DNA from: an uncultured Pseudomonadota bacterium
GTDB taxonomy: Bacteria > Myxococcota_A > UBA796 > SXON01
DNA: 44,152 nt
Assembly: GCA_903900265.1 (NCBI GenBank)
Contig: CAIUMM010000100.1
Span: 1 to 44,152, forward strand
Direction of reading: 5' to 3'
Shown: piece after piece, positions 17,466 to 25,931 of the stretch
Layout of the letters: each line of letters starts with the position of its first letter
How positions within the stretch are numbered: position 1 is the stretch's first letter
Translations under genes and position numbers: made by a program
Notes under the pieces: model-generated
Seen by the model: the letters and a program-made list of their open reading frames with translations, nothing else
Databases searched by the model: none
What the model was told of the DNA's origin: nothing

Positions 17466-17966
17466 TCACTGCACGTCGAGGACCTCGCACTCCACCGTCC
17501 CTTGCGGGCCGTCGATCTCGAGGGTGTCGCCCGGGCGCGCGCCTTCGAGCGCGGATCCCAACGGAGACGACAGCGCGACCACCCGAATCGTGCGCCCGCT
17601 GACCGGCACCGACGCGGTGGTCATCGGCGCGATGAACAGCAGCTCCATGCGTCCGCGCATCTGCACCTCGACCAATGCGCCGACCTCGGCCTGCGCGCGG
17701 ACCGGCGGTCCGAAGCCGCTGTGGGCGGCGTGGACCTCTTGCTCCAGCCAAGAACGCGCGCGCCTCAGGTCCTCCACGCGCTCCGCCTGCCCACGCGCCA
17801 GAAACGACGCCTCGGTTGCGCGGGTGTCGTACTTGCCTTCACTGCGGGTTTCGTCCGACGAGGCTTCGTCCCGCGCCATCGCAGCGACCCGCTCCACCGC
17901 GGCGCATTGGGCTTGAATCGCGGCTAACAATGCGTGAAGGACGTCTTTTTTCTCGAAGGCGATCAT
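17466..17966 (-). CDS. GreA/GreB-like transcript cleavage factor family protein
   Basis: A 166-residue protein with a helical N-terminus (1-85, likely a coiled coil: LHALLAAIQAQCAAVERVAAMA, cut here only for position) and a C-terminal GreA/GreB FKBP-like domain. The C-terminal evidence is IRVVALSSPLGSALEGARPG and DTLEIDGPQGTVECEVLDV. Gre factors enter the RNA polymerase secondary channel and stimulate cleavage of backtracked RNA, but some relatives (Gfh, Rnk) inhibit instead. I do not see the usual pair of acidic tip residues clearly. The start is the ATG at 17966, overlapping the stop of the upstream lipoprotein gene (ATGA). Translation is therefore coupled to an exported protein, an odd pairing. 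Confidence 0.82.
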   Translation of the reverse strand: MIAFEKKDVLHALLAAIQAQCAAVERVAAMARDEASSDETRSEGKYDTRATEASFLARGQAERVEDLRRARSWLEQEVHAAHSGFGPPVRAQAEVGALVEVQMRGRMELLFIAPMTTASVPVSGRTIRVVALSSPLGSALEGARPGDTLEIDGPQGTVECEVLDVQ

Positions 17967-18931
17967 GGAACGAGGACGGTCAGGAACAGCGGCGCGGGGT
18001 TGGGGCACGAGCCACATCGCAAGGCCAGCACCCACACGCTGTCGTCGTCGAAGCCCGGGAAGGGGGCCGATGGGCCTTCGAGGGCGCCCAGATCCACGGC
18101 GGAGCCGGCGGTCAGCGTGTAGGTCCACGACTCCGCGGCGAGGGCCTCAATATCGAGGAAGTTGTCCTGTAGTTCGCTGATCGGCAGGTCGTACCGAGCG
18201 ACCATCAGCGAGTCCACGCGCGTGGGCTCAAACGTGCCGCCCTTGCCGTTCACCGTGAGCGCAGACCAGTCCAGCAGCCACGGCCCGTCTTTGAGCACCG
18301 GTGTCACGACCAGCGACTCCAAGTCCGCGGAAAAGTCCAGCACGGGACAGCCATCTTCCAGCACCGCGCTCGTCGGCGCATCCCCCGCGGTCGGGGTCAG
18401 GAACGCGAGCATACGGGTGCCCACCGCGACGCCCGTGCCGGTGGTCAGCAGCGCCAACCACGTGCCGTGTCCTTCATAGAACTCGTCTTTGATGTTGGCT
18501 TCGGTTCCGAAAAAGGTGAACTGATCCAGCGACACCGAGGTCGTGTCGCCGGGCTCGTAGCTCAGGTACACCCCGAGGTCGACCTGCGCGAGAGAGTCGT
18601 CCGATAGCCCTTGCTCGACTTCGGTCTCGCTCAGGTACGGAAAGCCCAGCAGCGCGGTGTTGTCGATGTCGGCGATGGGGTCGAGCGCGTGGCACTGCAG
18701 GTCGGTTCGCAGCTCGGGCCACTGCAGCGTCACGGAGGTCAGCTCGGCCAACGCAAAGGACGGGGCGTTCAGCGAGCCGGTGTAGCTGTAGTTGTTGGCG
18801 TCGACGAGCAGCACGTCTCCGGTAGGAGCCGCTTCAGGAGGTGGGCTGTCCGAGTCTTCGGCGGGAGTGGTGCACCCCAGCGCTCCAAACACCACGAGGA
18901 GGGCGAGCCGGCGCGCAGGTTCAGGGCCCAT
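17963..18931 (-). CDS. predicted lipoprotein of unknown function
   Basis: A 322-residue exported protein. MGPEPARRLALLVVFGALGC is a signal peptide with a plausible lipobox (Cys20), followed by an acidic Ser/Pro/Asp linker and a mature domain rich in beta-strand-like sequence. The mature part begins VLLVDANNYSYTGSLNAPS. There are Cys at LQCHALD, DGCPVLD and LRCGSCPNP that could form disulfides. I do not recognise the family. Its start overlaps the end of the arylsulfotransferase-like gene by 11 bases and its stop overlaps the GreA-like start, so it is probably made together with the former. The N-terminal phrase is typical of beta-sandwich surface lipoproteins of this organism. Confidence 0.8.
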   Translation of the reverse strand: MGPEPARRLALLVVFGALGCTTPAEDSDSPPPEAAPTGDVLLVDANNYSYTGSLNAPSFALAELTSVTLQWPELRTDLQCHALDPIADIDNTALLGFPYLSETEVEQGLSDDSLAQVDLGVYLSYEPGDTTSVSLDQFTFFGTEANIKDEFYEGHGTWLALLTTGTGVAVGTRMLAFLTPTAGDAPTSAVLEDGCPVLDFSADLESLVVTPVLKDGPWLLDWSALTVNGKGGTFEPTRVDSLMVARYDLPISELQDNFLDIEALAAESWTYTLTAGSAVDLGALEGPSAPFPGFDDDSVWVLALRCGSCPNPAPLFLTVLVP

Positions 18932-20378
18932 AGAAGCTGTCCACGATCTGCACGAAGGTGACGACCTGACCTAAATCGAGGTTGAGTTGCCAGGTGACGT
19001 CCCCCTCGGGCGTCACGTTCTGGATCTCCCCGGCGGTGGACCAGACCACCTGAACATTCCCGTCTTCGAAGCGGTGCACATCGCCTTTGGCGAACACCAA
19101 GAGGCGGGGGTCGTGGGTGTACTCCCACGTGGGCGTGGCGGTGCGACGGTCCACGTCGATTTGCAGCTCGCGCACCTCGGAGTAGCCGCGCCTGTCGCCG
19201 TTCTCGAAGAACAGGATGTGACCATCGTCCTGCACCTCGAACTGGTGGCACATCTCCAAGCCGTTCGAGCCGTCGGTAAAGGTAAACTCGTTGAGGATGC
19301 CGTTGATCGCCCACAACACCTCGCCAGACGCCCGGTCGATCTTGACCATGCCGCCGAGGTTCTTCATCCCGAAGTAGTAGGCGTCTTCCGAAGCGATGTA
19401 GTCGATCGCGTTCGCGTGGGTCCAGTTTCCGTTGGGATCGCTGGGGAGCGTCGCCGGGTCCCAGGAGTCCCAAGCGCTCCACACCTTCGTACGCTGGCCG
19501 GAGGGGCTGATCTCGACGATGGTATCGGCGGTTTGGCCGGGGTTTCCCCCTGGCTCCACTACGATGACCGCGAGGGTGCCATCCGGCAGCTCGGTAAAGT
19601 CGTGGTCCGCGCCCGCCACCACTTCTTCGACGACCGTGCCGCCATCCAACGACACCCGCACGATCTTGCTCTCCTCGAGGTGGTTTTGGGGCCCAGCGAG
19701 CATGTAGACCAAGGACTTGCCGTCTACCGACAGCACGCCGCGCATCAAGTTGCCTTCTTGCTCGACGAGGTGCCACCACACGTATCGACCCCATGCGTCG
19801 ACCACGGCGATGGCGTAGGAGGACCCCTGCAGCGGCAGAACTTGGTAGCCCGACCAAGAAGTGGCTTCGCCCGTAACGCGCAGCGGGAACAGGCCCGCGG
19901 GGAGGCTGCCGGTGGTGATCGCCAGGTCGCGGCTGGCTTGGCTATCGGCTTCCCCGCCAGAATCGCTGCTGTCGGTGACGACGCGGAAGTTGAATTCGGT
20001 GTCGGCGTACAGGCCGAGCAGCAGCACTTCGTGCTCGGTGCTGGGCTCGGTGTTTGGCGTGCGAAGGCGGAAGGGCTCTCCCCCGCGCGGCTCACCAAAC
20101 TCGACGTGACCGATCGTAGGAATATCCGTGTGCCAACGCACGATCACCACGGTGGAGACGTACTCAGAGAGCACTGCGGTGATGTCGGTAGGCGTGGCTT
20201 CGGTAGCCGGCGCGTCTACGGAGTCTGCGGTGTCCGTCGTGTCCGCCGTGTCGATGGCGATGCTGGTGTCATCGCTCGCCGCGTCGGATTTGGTGGTGGC
20301 AGGGTCCCGACATGCGGCGAGCCCAAGGGCCAAGGCGAGCGGGAGGCGAGAGCGAAGGGAGAGTGCGCGTAGGTGCAT
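18921..20378 (-). CDS. arylsulfotransferase (ASST)-like lipoprotein
   Basis: A 485-residue lipoprotein: MHLRALSLRSRLPLALALGL then A-A-C (Cys23), a Thr/Asp linker, a fibronectin-III-like domain (about 60-160) and a beta-propeller resembling the ASST family. Propeller features are ADHDFTELPDGTLAVIV, NWTHANAIDYIASEDAYYFG, CHQFEVQDDGHILFFENGD and KGDVHRFEDGNVQVVW. Family enzymes move sulfate between phenols in the periplasm using a catalytic His. Several conserved His (HDF, THAN, HQF) are present, but I cannot assign the catalytic one, and many homologues are uncharacterised. I chose the ATG at 20378, since the signal peptide begins there. A TATAGT box only six bases upstream suggests a leaderless transcript. 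Confidence 0.85.
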   Translation of the reverse strand: MHLRALSLRSRLPLALALGLAACRDPATTKSDAASDDTSIAIDTADTTDTADSVDAPATEATPTDITAVLSEYVSTVVIVRWHTDIPTIGHVEFGEPRGGEPFRLRTPNTEPSTEHEVLLLGLYADTEFNFRVVTDSSDSGGEADSQASRDLAITTGSLPAGLFPLRVTGEATSWSGYQVLPLQGSSYAIAVVDAWGRYVWWHLVEQEGNLMRGVLSVDGKSLVYMLAGPQNHLEESKIVRVSLDGGTVVEEVVAGADHDFTELPDGTLAVIVVEPGGNPGQTADTIVEISPSGQRTKVWSAWDSWDPATLPSDPNGNWTHANAIDYIASEDAYYFGMKNLGGMVKIDRASGEVLWAINGILNEFTFTDGSNGLEMCHQFEVQDDGHILFFENGDRRGYSEVRELQIDVDRRTATPTWEYTHDPRLLVFAKGDVHRFEDGNVQVVWSTAGEIQNVTPEGDVTWQLNLDLGQVVTFVQIVDSFYGP

Positions 20379-20384
20379 TGTCCT

Positions 20385-20420
20385 ACTATATGGGGTGAGA
20401 AACGCGACCGCGACGGTCGC
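20385..20420 (-). promoter_or_regulatory. -10 box and perfect dyad upstream of the ASST-like gene
   Basis: TATAGT (20390-20385, 5 of 6 to TATAAT) is followed after six bases by the start codon. A perfect inverted repeat GCGACCG-CGA-CGGTCGC (20404-20420) covers the place where a -35 would lie. A repressor or activator binding there would control the four-gene cluster; the region is also upstream of the divergent YtkA-like gene. Confidence 0.45.
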
Positions 20421-20528
20421 TAAGGCCGTGGAACGCAGACTGTAAGGCATCTCGCAAAGCGCGCGCTCCTCGCACATCGGCCGGCGGTCCGCACGATTCT
20501 CGGCTACCTTGAACTCGAGTGGTGTTTG

Positions 20529-21395
20529 ATGACCCTTCGTGCGCTCGCTTTGTTTGTTCCGGTCCTCGCTGGTCTCGCGTGCACCTCAGCGGACACCGAC
20601 TCCTCCGTCACGGAGACCGCGAGCGAGGGCGTCACCGGCTACCAGGTAGTCTGGAGCAGCGATCCTGCGCCGATGCAGGCGGGCGACGCGGCGCAGTTTA
20701 CGCTTCAGGTTCAGGATCAGGACGGGCGCGCCATCGACGACCTCCAACAGAATCACGAGCGGATGGTGCACGCCATCTTTGTGAGCGCAGACCTGGCGTC
20801 GTTCACCCACACGCATCAGGAAGACTACACCGCGGTCACCGCGGATAACCTCCGCACATCGACGTTTTCGTTCCCGCTGACGCTGCCGCTCGCCGGCAGG
20901 TACTTCATGATGTTCGATTACGCGCATGAGAACAATTGGCTGCAATCCACCGATGACATCGTCGTCGAAGGAGCGCCCGCCCAAGCTGCGACGCCGGATC
21001 TCACAACCAACACCGAAGCCACCGATGCCGGGGTTCAGGCATCGTTGATCTGGACCAGCGCGCCGGTGGCGGGCTTTGAGGCCGATTGGACCATTCGATT
21101 GACCGACGCCGACGGCAGCGATGTGACCGATCTCGTCCCCTTTCTTGGCGCGGACGCGCATTGCATCCTCGTTAACGCCGAGACCACCTGGGGTAGCCAC
21201 ACCCACGCGTGGTTCCCCGACATGGCGCGCATGACGCCAAGCATGACGATGCCCCACCTGTATCCGGGACCCGAGGTCCCGTTCGCGTACACCTTTCCGG
21301 CGGGCGGCACCTACAAGATCTGGGTGCAGTTTCAGCGGGAGAGCAACCCCGGCTACGTATACGCTATGTCATTTGTATTTGACGTAGCTGGGTAG
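20529..21395 (+). CDS. His-rich lipoprotein with two YtkA-like domains
   Basis: A 288-residue exported protein. MTLRALALFVPVLAGLAC resembles a lipoprotein signal (Cys18; the lipobox is not ideal). Two beta-sandwich domains of the YtkA/FixH-like kind follow. The first has MVHAIFVSADLASFTHTHQED and the second DAHCILVNAETTWGSHTHAW, each with a His near the strand and an H-T-H or S-H-T-H motif. Met-rich MARMTPSMTMPHLYPG follows in the second. His/Met clusters of this sort in periplasmic proteins often bind copper, which is inference here. The start is the ATG at 20529, preferred over the adjacent TTG. It is divergent from the ASST-like gene with 150 bases between. Confidence 0.8.
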   Translation: MTLRALALFVPVLAGLACTSADTDSSVTETASEGVTGYQVVWSSDPAPMQAGDAAQFTLQVQDQDGRAIDDLQQNHERMVHAIFVSADLASFTHTHQEDYTAVTADNLRTSTFSFPLTLPLAGRYFMMFDYAHENNWLQSTDDIVVEGAPAQAATPDLTTNTEATDAGVQASLIWTSAPVAGFEADWTIRLTDADGSDVTDLVPFLGADAHCILVNAETTWGSHTHAWFPDMARMTPSMTMPHLYPGPEVPFAYTFPAGGTYKIWVQFQRESNPGYVYAMSFVFDVAG

Positions 21396-21409
21396 TTCCC
21401 CGCGTCGGC

Positions 21410-22423
21410 CTACAGAACGACCCGCAGACCCACATGTCCGCCGACGCTGTGGTCGAGGGTGACGTTCAGCTGCCCGTAGACCTTGACCATGAACACGTCG
21501 ACCTGTGCGCCCGCGAACACTCGGGGGGTGAGCTCTGCGGCGGTCCCGGTCTGGCTCACACCGGCGGCGGCGTAGCCGACTTCAGAGGTTTGGCCTTGGT
21601 ATTCAAAGTCGATGGGGCCGGAGACGTTGATCGTCGCCGTGGCGTCGCCCGAGAGGTTGTAGTCGGCGCCCGCGCCCAAAAACGCGGTCACCACAAAGAT
21701 GTGGAGGTTGGTAGACAGCTCCATGGGGATGCTCTGCGCCGCAGCGCGTAGGTTGATCCCGCCATTCGCGGCCCACGTCAGCCCTTCTGCTGAGATCGGG
21801 TAGGACTTCTGGAGGTCGAGGGAGTAGCTTGAAAATTCGTAACCCGAGGTCAGGTCGAGGCCGCCCCAGCGGACGCCGTCCTTCTTCTCTCCGCCTTTGA
21901 CGACTTGAATCTGAAGGTGGCCGCCGTAGTTCAGGAAGGTCGCGGTGAACGGTTCGCGTTGGGTGGTCGCGGTCATGCCGTTGACGTACAGGCGGAAGCG
22001 CCGGAGCGCGCTCTCAGGCGGGGAGAACGCGCCGAGGTTCAAGCCGGCCATCACGCCTACCTGAAGCGCGAAGCCGGTCTCAGGGAGCTGGTCCCCGGCG
22101 GTGAACGCGAACCCTGCGCCGTTGACCGCGGTGCCGAAGCCGCCGCCTACCGCGAAGCGCTGCATGTCTGAGCCGTAGTCTACGCCGATGCCCTTCGCGG
22201 AGAGCACGTTGGCGTTGGCCATCTGGTTCATGTATTCCGACAGGTCGACGGTGTGCAGCTCCTGCCCGATGGCGTTCGCGAGCGCATCTTCAAGCTGCGC
22301 TTCGTTCAAGCCGGCTTGCTGGGCTTGCGGCGGCAGGGTGACGTCCACTGTGACGTTCGGCGCTGCGGCCAGCGCTCCGGTGGTGAGCGCACGCAAGGTC
22401 AGACAGGCGAAGAGCAGCGACAT
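21410..22423 (-). CDS. predicted outer-membrane beta-barrel protein
   Basis: A 337-residue exported protein with a Sec signal peptide (1-20, ending ALA-AAP). A short polar helical stretch (LNEAQLEDALANAIGQEL) follows, then alternating hydrophobic/polar segments through to the end, with many Gly, Thr and aromatic residues (GGFGTAVNGAGFAFTAGDQ; YSLDLQKSYPIS). The C-terminus GGHVGLRVVL is a plausible terminal strand, though it ends in Leu, not Phe. This looks like an outer-membrane barrel of unknown role. It lies behind the M3 peptidase gene (66 bases). A TACGCT box six bases from the start and a perfect dyad just upstream suggest its own promoter. Confidence 0.72.
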   Translation of the reverse strand: MSLLFACLTLRALTTGALAAAPNVTVDVTLPPQAQQAGLNEAQLEDALANAIGQELHTVDLSEYMNQMANANVLSAKGIGVDYGSDMQRFAVGGGFGTAVNGAGFAFTAGDQLPETGFALQVGVMAGLNLGAFSPPESALRRFRLYVNGMTATTQREPFTATFLNYGGHLQIQVVKGGEKKDGVRWGGLDLTSGYEFSSYSLDLQKSYPISAEGLTWAANGGINLRAAAQSIPMELSTNLHIFVVTAFLGAGADYNLSGDATATINVSGPIDFEYQGQTSEVGYAAAGVSQTGTAAELTPRVFAGAQVDVFMVKVYGQLNVTLDHSVGGHVGLRVVL

Positions 22424-22429
22424 GGCGAT

Positions 22430-22455
22430 AGCGTACCCGGATTTTGGAATCCGGG
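22430..22455 (-). promoter_or_regulatory. -10-like box and perfect dyad before the outer-membrane protein gene
   Basis: TACGCT (22435-22430) lies six bases before the start codon at 22423. Immediately upstream is the perfect stem-loop CCCGGATT-TTGG-AATCCGGG (22436-22455). Read as RNA it is a strong hairpin after the M3 gene but has no U tract; read as DNA it is an operator-like dyad. Confidence 0.45.
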
Positions 22456-22489
22456 CCGCATCAAGTTTGGCTTCGTACGACCTCGGGGG

Positions 22490-24439
22490 CTATTTGCCCT
22501 TTTTACCCGGCTTGGCACCGGCCTTCTTGGCCATCAGCGCCTCCATCTGGTCCATCACCCGGTTCATTTGCGCCGCGACCGCGTCGTAGGGCGCAGGCGT
22601 AGCCAGATCCACGCCCGCGGTGGTGAGCAGCTTGTATGGATCGTCGGAGCCCCCGGAGGACAACAGCGTGATGTACTTGTCCAATACGCCGGGCTTTTTC
22701 CCGAGGATGTCAGCAGAGAACTGCGACGATGCTGCGATGGACGTCGCGTACTGGTACACGTAGAAGTTGTAGTAGAAGTGAGGGATGTACGCCCACTCCA
22801 TCGCATCGCGCTCGGAGATGTGCGTCACGCCTTCTTTGTCGCCGTAGTAACGCTTGAGAATATCAAGGTACGTCGCGGATAAGCTCTCGCCGGTGAGCGG
22901 CGTTCCGTGCTCTACCTGATCGTGGATGGCCATCTCGAATTCGGCGAACTGCGCTTGCCGGAAGTAGGTCGTGCGCAATCCTTCCAGCTGGCTTCCGAGG
23001 AAGAACAGCCTCTCATCGTCGTCCTTGGCGTTGCGAAGCATGGCCTGCATCAGCAGCGCTTCGTTGCAGGTGGAGGCGATCTCCGCGATAAACGTGGCGT
23101 AGTCCGCGGTCGCGTAGGGTTGCGCCTTGGCAGACAGGACGCTGTGCATCGCGTGACCCCACTCGTGCGCGAGCGTTGACACCGACTCGTAGTCGCCGTT
23201 GTAGTTGAGCAGCAGGAACGGATGGACCGCGTAGGCGGCGCCGTCCATGTAGGCACCACCGCGCTTTCCGAGGCCGGGGTAGACGTCCATCCAGCGGCCC
23301 TTGAAGCCGGCCTCCATCTGACTGGTGTAGGCCGCACCCAACGGACGCGTGGCTTCGAGGGTCAGCGCGGTCGCTTCGTCCACGGTCCAGGTCCGGTTGT
23401 TCGCGACGAGCGGGGGGTAGAGGTCGCTGTACGCCAAGTCGGTGATGCCGAGCATCTTGGCCCGCAGGCGCAGGTAGCGATGCAACGTAGGCAGGTTCTT
23501 GTTGGTGCTGCTGACCAGCGTGGCGTACACCGCCGCCGGGACGTGATCGCCGTCGACCGATGCCGCGACGCTGGTGTCATAGTGGCGTGCCTGCGCCACG
23601 AACCAGTCGCTCTGGACCGCTGCGCCGAGCGTCGCACCCAACACACCCTGATACTTTTTGAGGGCGCCGAAGAACGCGTCGAACACCAACGCCCGGTCTT
23701 CGCGCTTGGGCGATTGGCGGTACAGCGTGTAGGCTGAGGGGTCCAGGTGAACGGCGGTACCATCCGAAAGCGTGATGTCGGGCCAAGGAAGCTCGGCGTT
23801 GATGAGCAGCCCGTGGATATGGTCGGGCTCACCCCGGATGGTTCCGCTGCTCGCGAGCAGCTGTTCGCCGGCGGCATCCAGCGTGTGCGGCGCGTCTTGA
23901 ACGATCGAGCGCAGGTAGTAAGCGTAGGTCTTCAGGCCCGGATCCGCTGCGATCGCGGCTTCGACGCCGGGACCACCGATCGCGAGGATCTCAGGGGCGA
24001 AGAACGAGCTCACCGAGTCGAAGTGCGTGTACGCGAGCTCGGCTACTTGAGCGCGCCCTTGCCATTCGGCGTCGCGGGTGTCGTGGTTCGAAAGGTTGCT
24101 TGCGTAGGTGTTGACCCGATTTGCAAGCTCCTGAACGGCGAAGCGCTGGTCAAGGCAAGGACGGAGCTGCTCCCGCAGGTGACCTTGACACGCGGCGAGC
24201 TTGTCGGCGTCGGCGTTCACCTGGACGACGGCCGCCTGCCAAGCCTCGATGGTGGGGTAAACCCCGCTTAGATCCCAGGTGTCCTGAACGCGCGGCGTCA
24301 CCGCGTCGGCCGCTTCTGCCGCCGATGTGTACGCAGCGCCGAGCGGAATGCAGCAAAGTGCAGCGAGCGAGAAACAGGTCAGCGGACGGGTCAGCACGGA
24401 GCGAGGGCGCAAGGAGCCTCCAAAGGGGGATGCCTGCAT
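22490..24439 (-). CDS. exported M3-family oligoendopeptidase (PepF-like)
   Basis: A 649-residue zinc metallopeptidase of the PepF/oligoendopeptidase F group. The zinc motif H425-E-W-G-H429 lies in STLAHEWGHAMHSVLS, with the third ligand Glu probably in FIAEIASTCNEALL about 26 residues later. C-terminal family features include ERDAMEWAYIPHFYYNFYVY. Cytoplasmic PepF trims short peptides, but this copy has a hydrophobic N-terminal signal (about 14-45, ending TSAAEA) and so acts outside the cytoplasm. It ends in a basic tail KKAGAKPGKKGK. The ATG at 24439 is preceded by a 12-base palindrome and a weak ribosome site; a GTG at 24397 would give a shorter signal. It lies 21 bases behind the DAHP synthase gene. 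Confidence 0.92.
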   Translation of the reverse strand: MQASPFGGSLRPRSVLTRPLTCFSLAALCCIPLGAAYTSAAEAADAVTPRVQDTWDLSGVYPTIEAWQAAVVQVNADADKLAACQGHLREQLRPCLDQRFAVQELANRVNTYASNLSNHDTRDAEWQGRAQVAELAYTHFDSVSSFFAPEILAIGGPGVEAAIAADPGLKTYAYYLRSIVQDAPHTLDAAGEQLLASSGTIRGEPDHIHGLLINAELPWPDITLSDGTAVHLDPSAYTLYRQSPKREDRALVFDAFFGALKKYQGVLGATLGAAVQSDWFVAQARHYDTSVAASVDGDHVPAAVYATLVSSTNKNLPTLHRYLRLRAKMLGITDLAYSDLYPPLVANNRTWTVDEATALTLEATRPLGAAYTSQMEAGFKGRWMDVYPGLGKRGGAYMDGAAYAVHPFLLLNYNGDYESVSTLAHEWGHAMHSVLSAKAQPYATADYATFIAEIASTCNEALLMQAMLRNAKDDDERLFFLGSQLEGLRTTYFRQAQFAEFEMAIHDQVEHGTPLTGESLSATYLDILKRYYGDKEGVTHISERDAMEWAYIPHFYYNFYVYQYATSIAASSQFSADILGKKPGVLDKYITLLSSGGSDDPYKLLTTAGVDLATPAPYDAVAAQMNRVMDQMEALMAKKAGAKPGKKGK

Positions 24440-24460
24440 AACCCGTGGGTTGCCTGTTGC

Positions 24461-25807
24461 TCAGCGCCGCCGCTTGCCCAACTCGCGAGCGACGAGGAAC
24501 GCCAACTCCAGAGATTGCGCGTAGTTCATTCGCGGATCGACGTCGGACTCGTAGGCGGTCGCGAGGTCGGCTTCGGTGAGCCCACAGGATCCTCCGACGA
24601 CCTCAGTCACGTTCTGCCCGGTCATCTCGAAGTGCACCCCACCGAGCACGCTCCCGGCATCGGCGTGCACGGCGAACGACTGTGTCACTTCTCCCAGAAT
24701 ATCATCAAAGTGACGGGTCTTCGTGCCGGACACTGTCTTGTATGTGTTGCCATGCATCGGATCGCTGACCCATGTCACCACGCGGCCTTCGCGTTGGACG
24801 CGGTCGATCAACGCCGGGAGCTTGTCGGCCACCTTCTTGGCGCCCATCCGCACGATCAGCGTCAACCGTCCGGGCTCGTTCTCGGGGTTCAGCACGCGGA
24901 TCAGCTCGATGAGCTCCGCCGGGTCCATCGTCGGCCCGACCTTGACGCCGATGGGGTTCCGGATCCCGCGGAAGAACTCCACGTGCGCGCCGTCGATGTC
25001 GCGGGTTCGCTCGCCGATCCAAGGCAGGTGTGTCGACAGATCGTACCAACCCGTGCGCAGCGGCGGCCGCTCGCTGCACGCCTGCTCGTAGTCGAGGTGC
25101 AGGCCTTCGTGGCTGGTGTAGAACTCGGTGGTGGCGAGGTCCTCCAGCGGGCGTCCAAGCGTCGCGTCCAAGAAGCGCACTGAGGCGCGCATCTGGCTCA
25201 CCAGCGCGTGGTATTCGTCGGTCTGGGCGTTGGAGCCGAGCCCGGACAGGTCCCAGACCTCCGGGTGATGGATGTCGGCGAAGCCGCCAGTGAGCAGGCT
25301 GCGGATGAAGTTGATCGTCATCGCTGAGCGCGAGTAGGCTTCGATCAGGTTGTTGGGGTTCGGACGGCGAGCCGCTGCGTTGAACTCCACGCGGTTCACG
25401 AGGTCGCCGCGGTAGACCGGCAGGCTCACCCCGTCGATGGTCTCCGTAGGTTCGGAGCGCGGCTTGGCGTATTGTCCGGCGATGCGGCCGATGCGGATGA
25501 CCGGCTTGCCGCTGCCGTACACCAGCACGGCGCTCATCATCAAGAGCACCTTCAGCTTCGCGTCGATCAGATCCGAGCGGCAGTCTGCAAAGCGCTCGGA
25601 ACAGTCGCCTCCTTGCAGCAAAAACCGCTCCCCGCGTCCAGCCTCGGCGAGCTGCTTTTTGAGCTTCTCGACTTCCCAGCTGGTGACGATGGGAGGAAGG
25701 CGCGAGAGCCGGACCAGGGCATCCGCAAGCTCGGCGGGGTCGTCGTAGTCAACTTGCTGCTTTGCAGGCTTTGACTTCCAGGATGAGGGGGTCCATTCGG
25801 TGGACAT
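24461..25807 (-). CDS. class II 3-deoxy-D-arabino-heptulosonate 7-phosphate synthase
   Basis: A 448-residue class II DAHP synthase, which condenses phosphoenolpyruvate with erythrose 4-phosphate as the first step of the shikimate pathway. Hallmarks are LLQGGDCSERFADC (metal-binding Cys), the PEP/E4P region GRIAGQYAKPRS, FFRGIRNPIGVKVGPTMDP, WVSDPMHGNT (metal His) and GGVHFEMTGQNVTE (metal Glu), with a late Asp in DPRMNYAQSLELA. It has the usual class II length. The start is the ATG at 25807 with GGAG seven bases upstream; upstream in-frame sequence is unrelated. It is divergent from selO (124-base gap) and is followed closely by the exported M3 peptidase gene, with no obvious pathway link. 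No aromatic-amino-acid attenuator is seen. Confidence 0.96.
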   Translation of the reverse strand: MSTEWTPSSWKSKPAKQQVDYDDPAELADALVRLSRLPPIVTSWEVEKLKKQLAEAGRGERFLLQGGDCSERFADCRSDLIDAKLKVLLMMSAVLVYGSGKPVIRIGRIAGQYAKPRSEPTETIDGVSLPVYRGDLVNRVEFNAAARRPNPNNLIEAYSRSAMTINFIRSLLTGGFADIHHPEVWDLSGLGSNAQTDEYHALVSQMRASVRFLDATLGRPLEDLATTEFYTSHEGLHLDYEQACSERPPLRTGWYDLSTHLPWIGERTRDIDGAHVEFFRGIRNPIGVKVGPTMDPAELIELIRVLNPENEPGRLTLIVRMGAKKVADKLPALIDRVQREGRVVTWVSDPMHGNTYKTVSGTKTRHFDDILGEVTQSFAVHADAGSVLGGVHFEMTGQNVTEVVGGSCGLTEADLATAYESDVDPRMNYAQSLELAFLVARELGKRRR

Positions 25808-25912
25808 CAACGGGCTCCAGAGTGCGAGGCTGCGCAGATGTGTAGCCGATCTCGCTCGGATCGTCGCCCACCAACCCACGGTCGCTGTCGGCCGGTCGCT
25901 GCGCGGGTGCTG

Positions 25913-25918
25913 TAGGTT
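25913..25918 (+). promoter_or_regulatory. -10-like box of selO
   Basis: TAGGTT lies 13 bases before the selO ATG, predicting a leader of about six or seven bases with no ribosome binding site in it. No -35 is evident. Confidence 0.3.
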
Positions 25919-25931
25919 ACCGCGGCGCACC

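Noticed and set aside
18987..20372. A 461-codon plus-strand open frame opposite the ASST-like gene
   Set aside because: It is exactly antisense to a gene with a lipobox, linker and propeller motifs. Its translation is low-complexity Val/Gly/Asp/His sequence with no domain, as expected from GC-rich codon bias.
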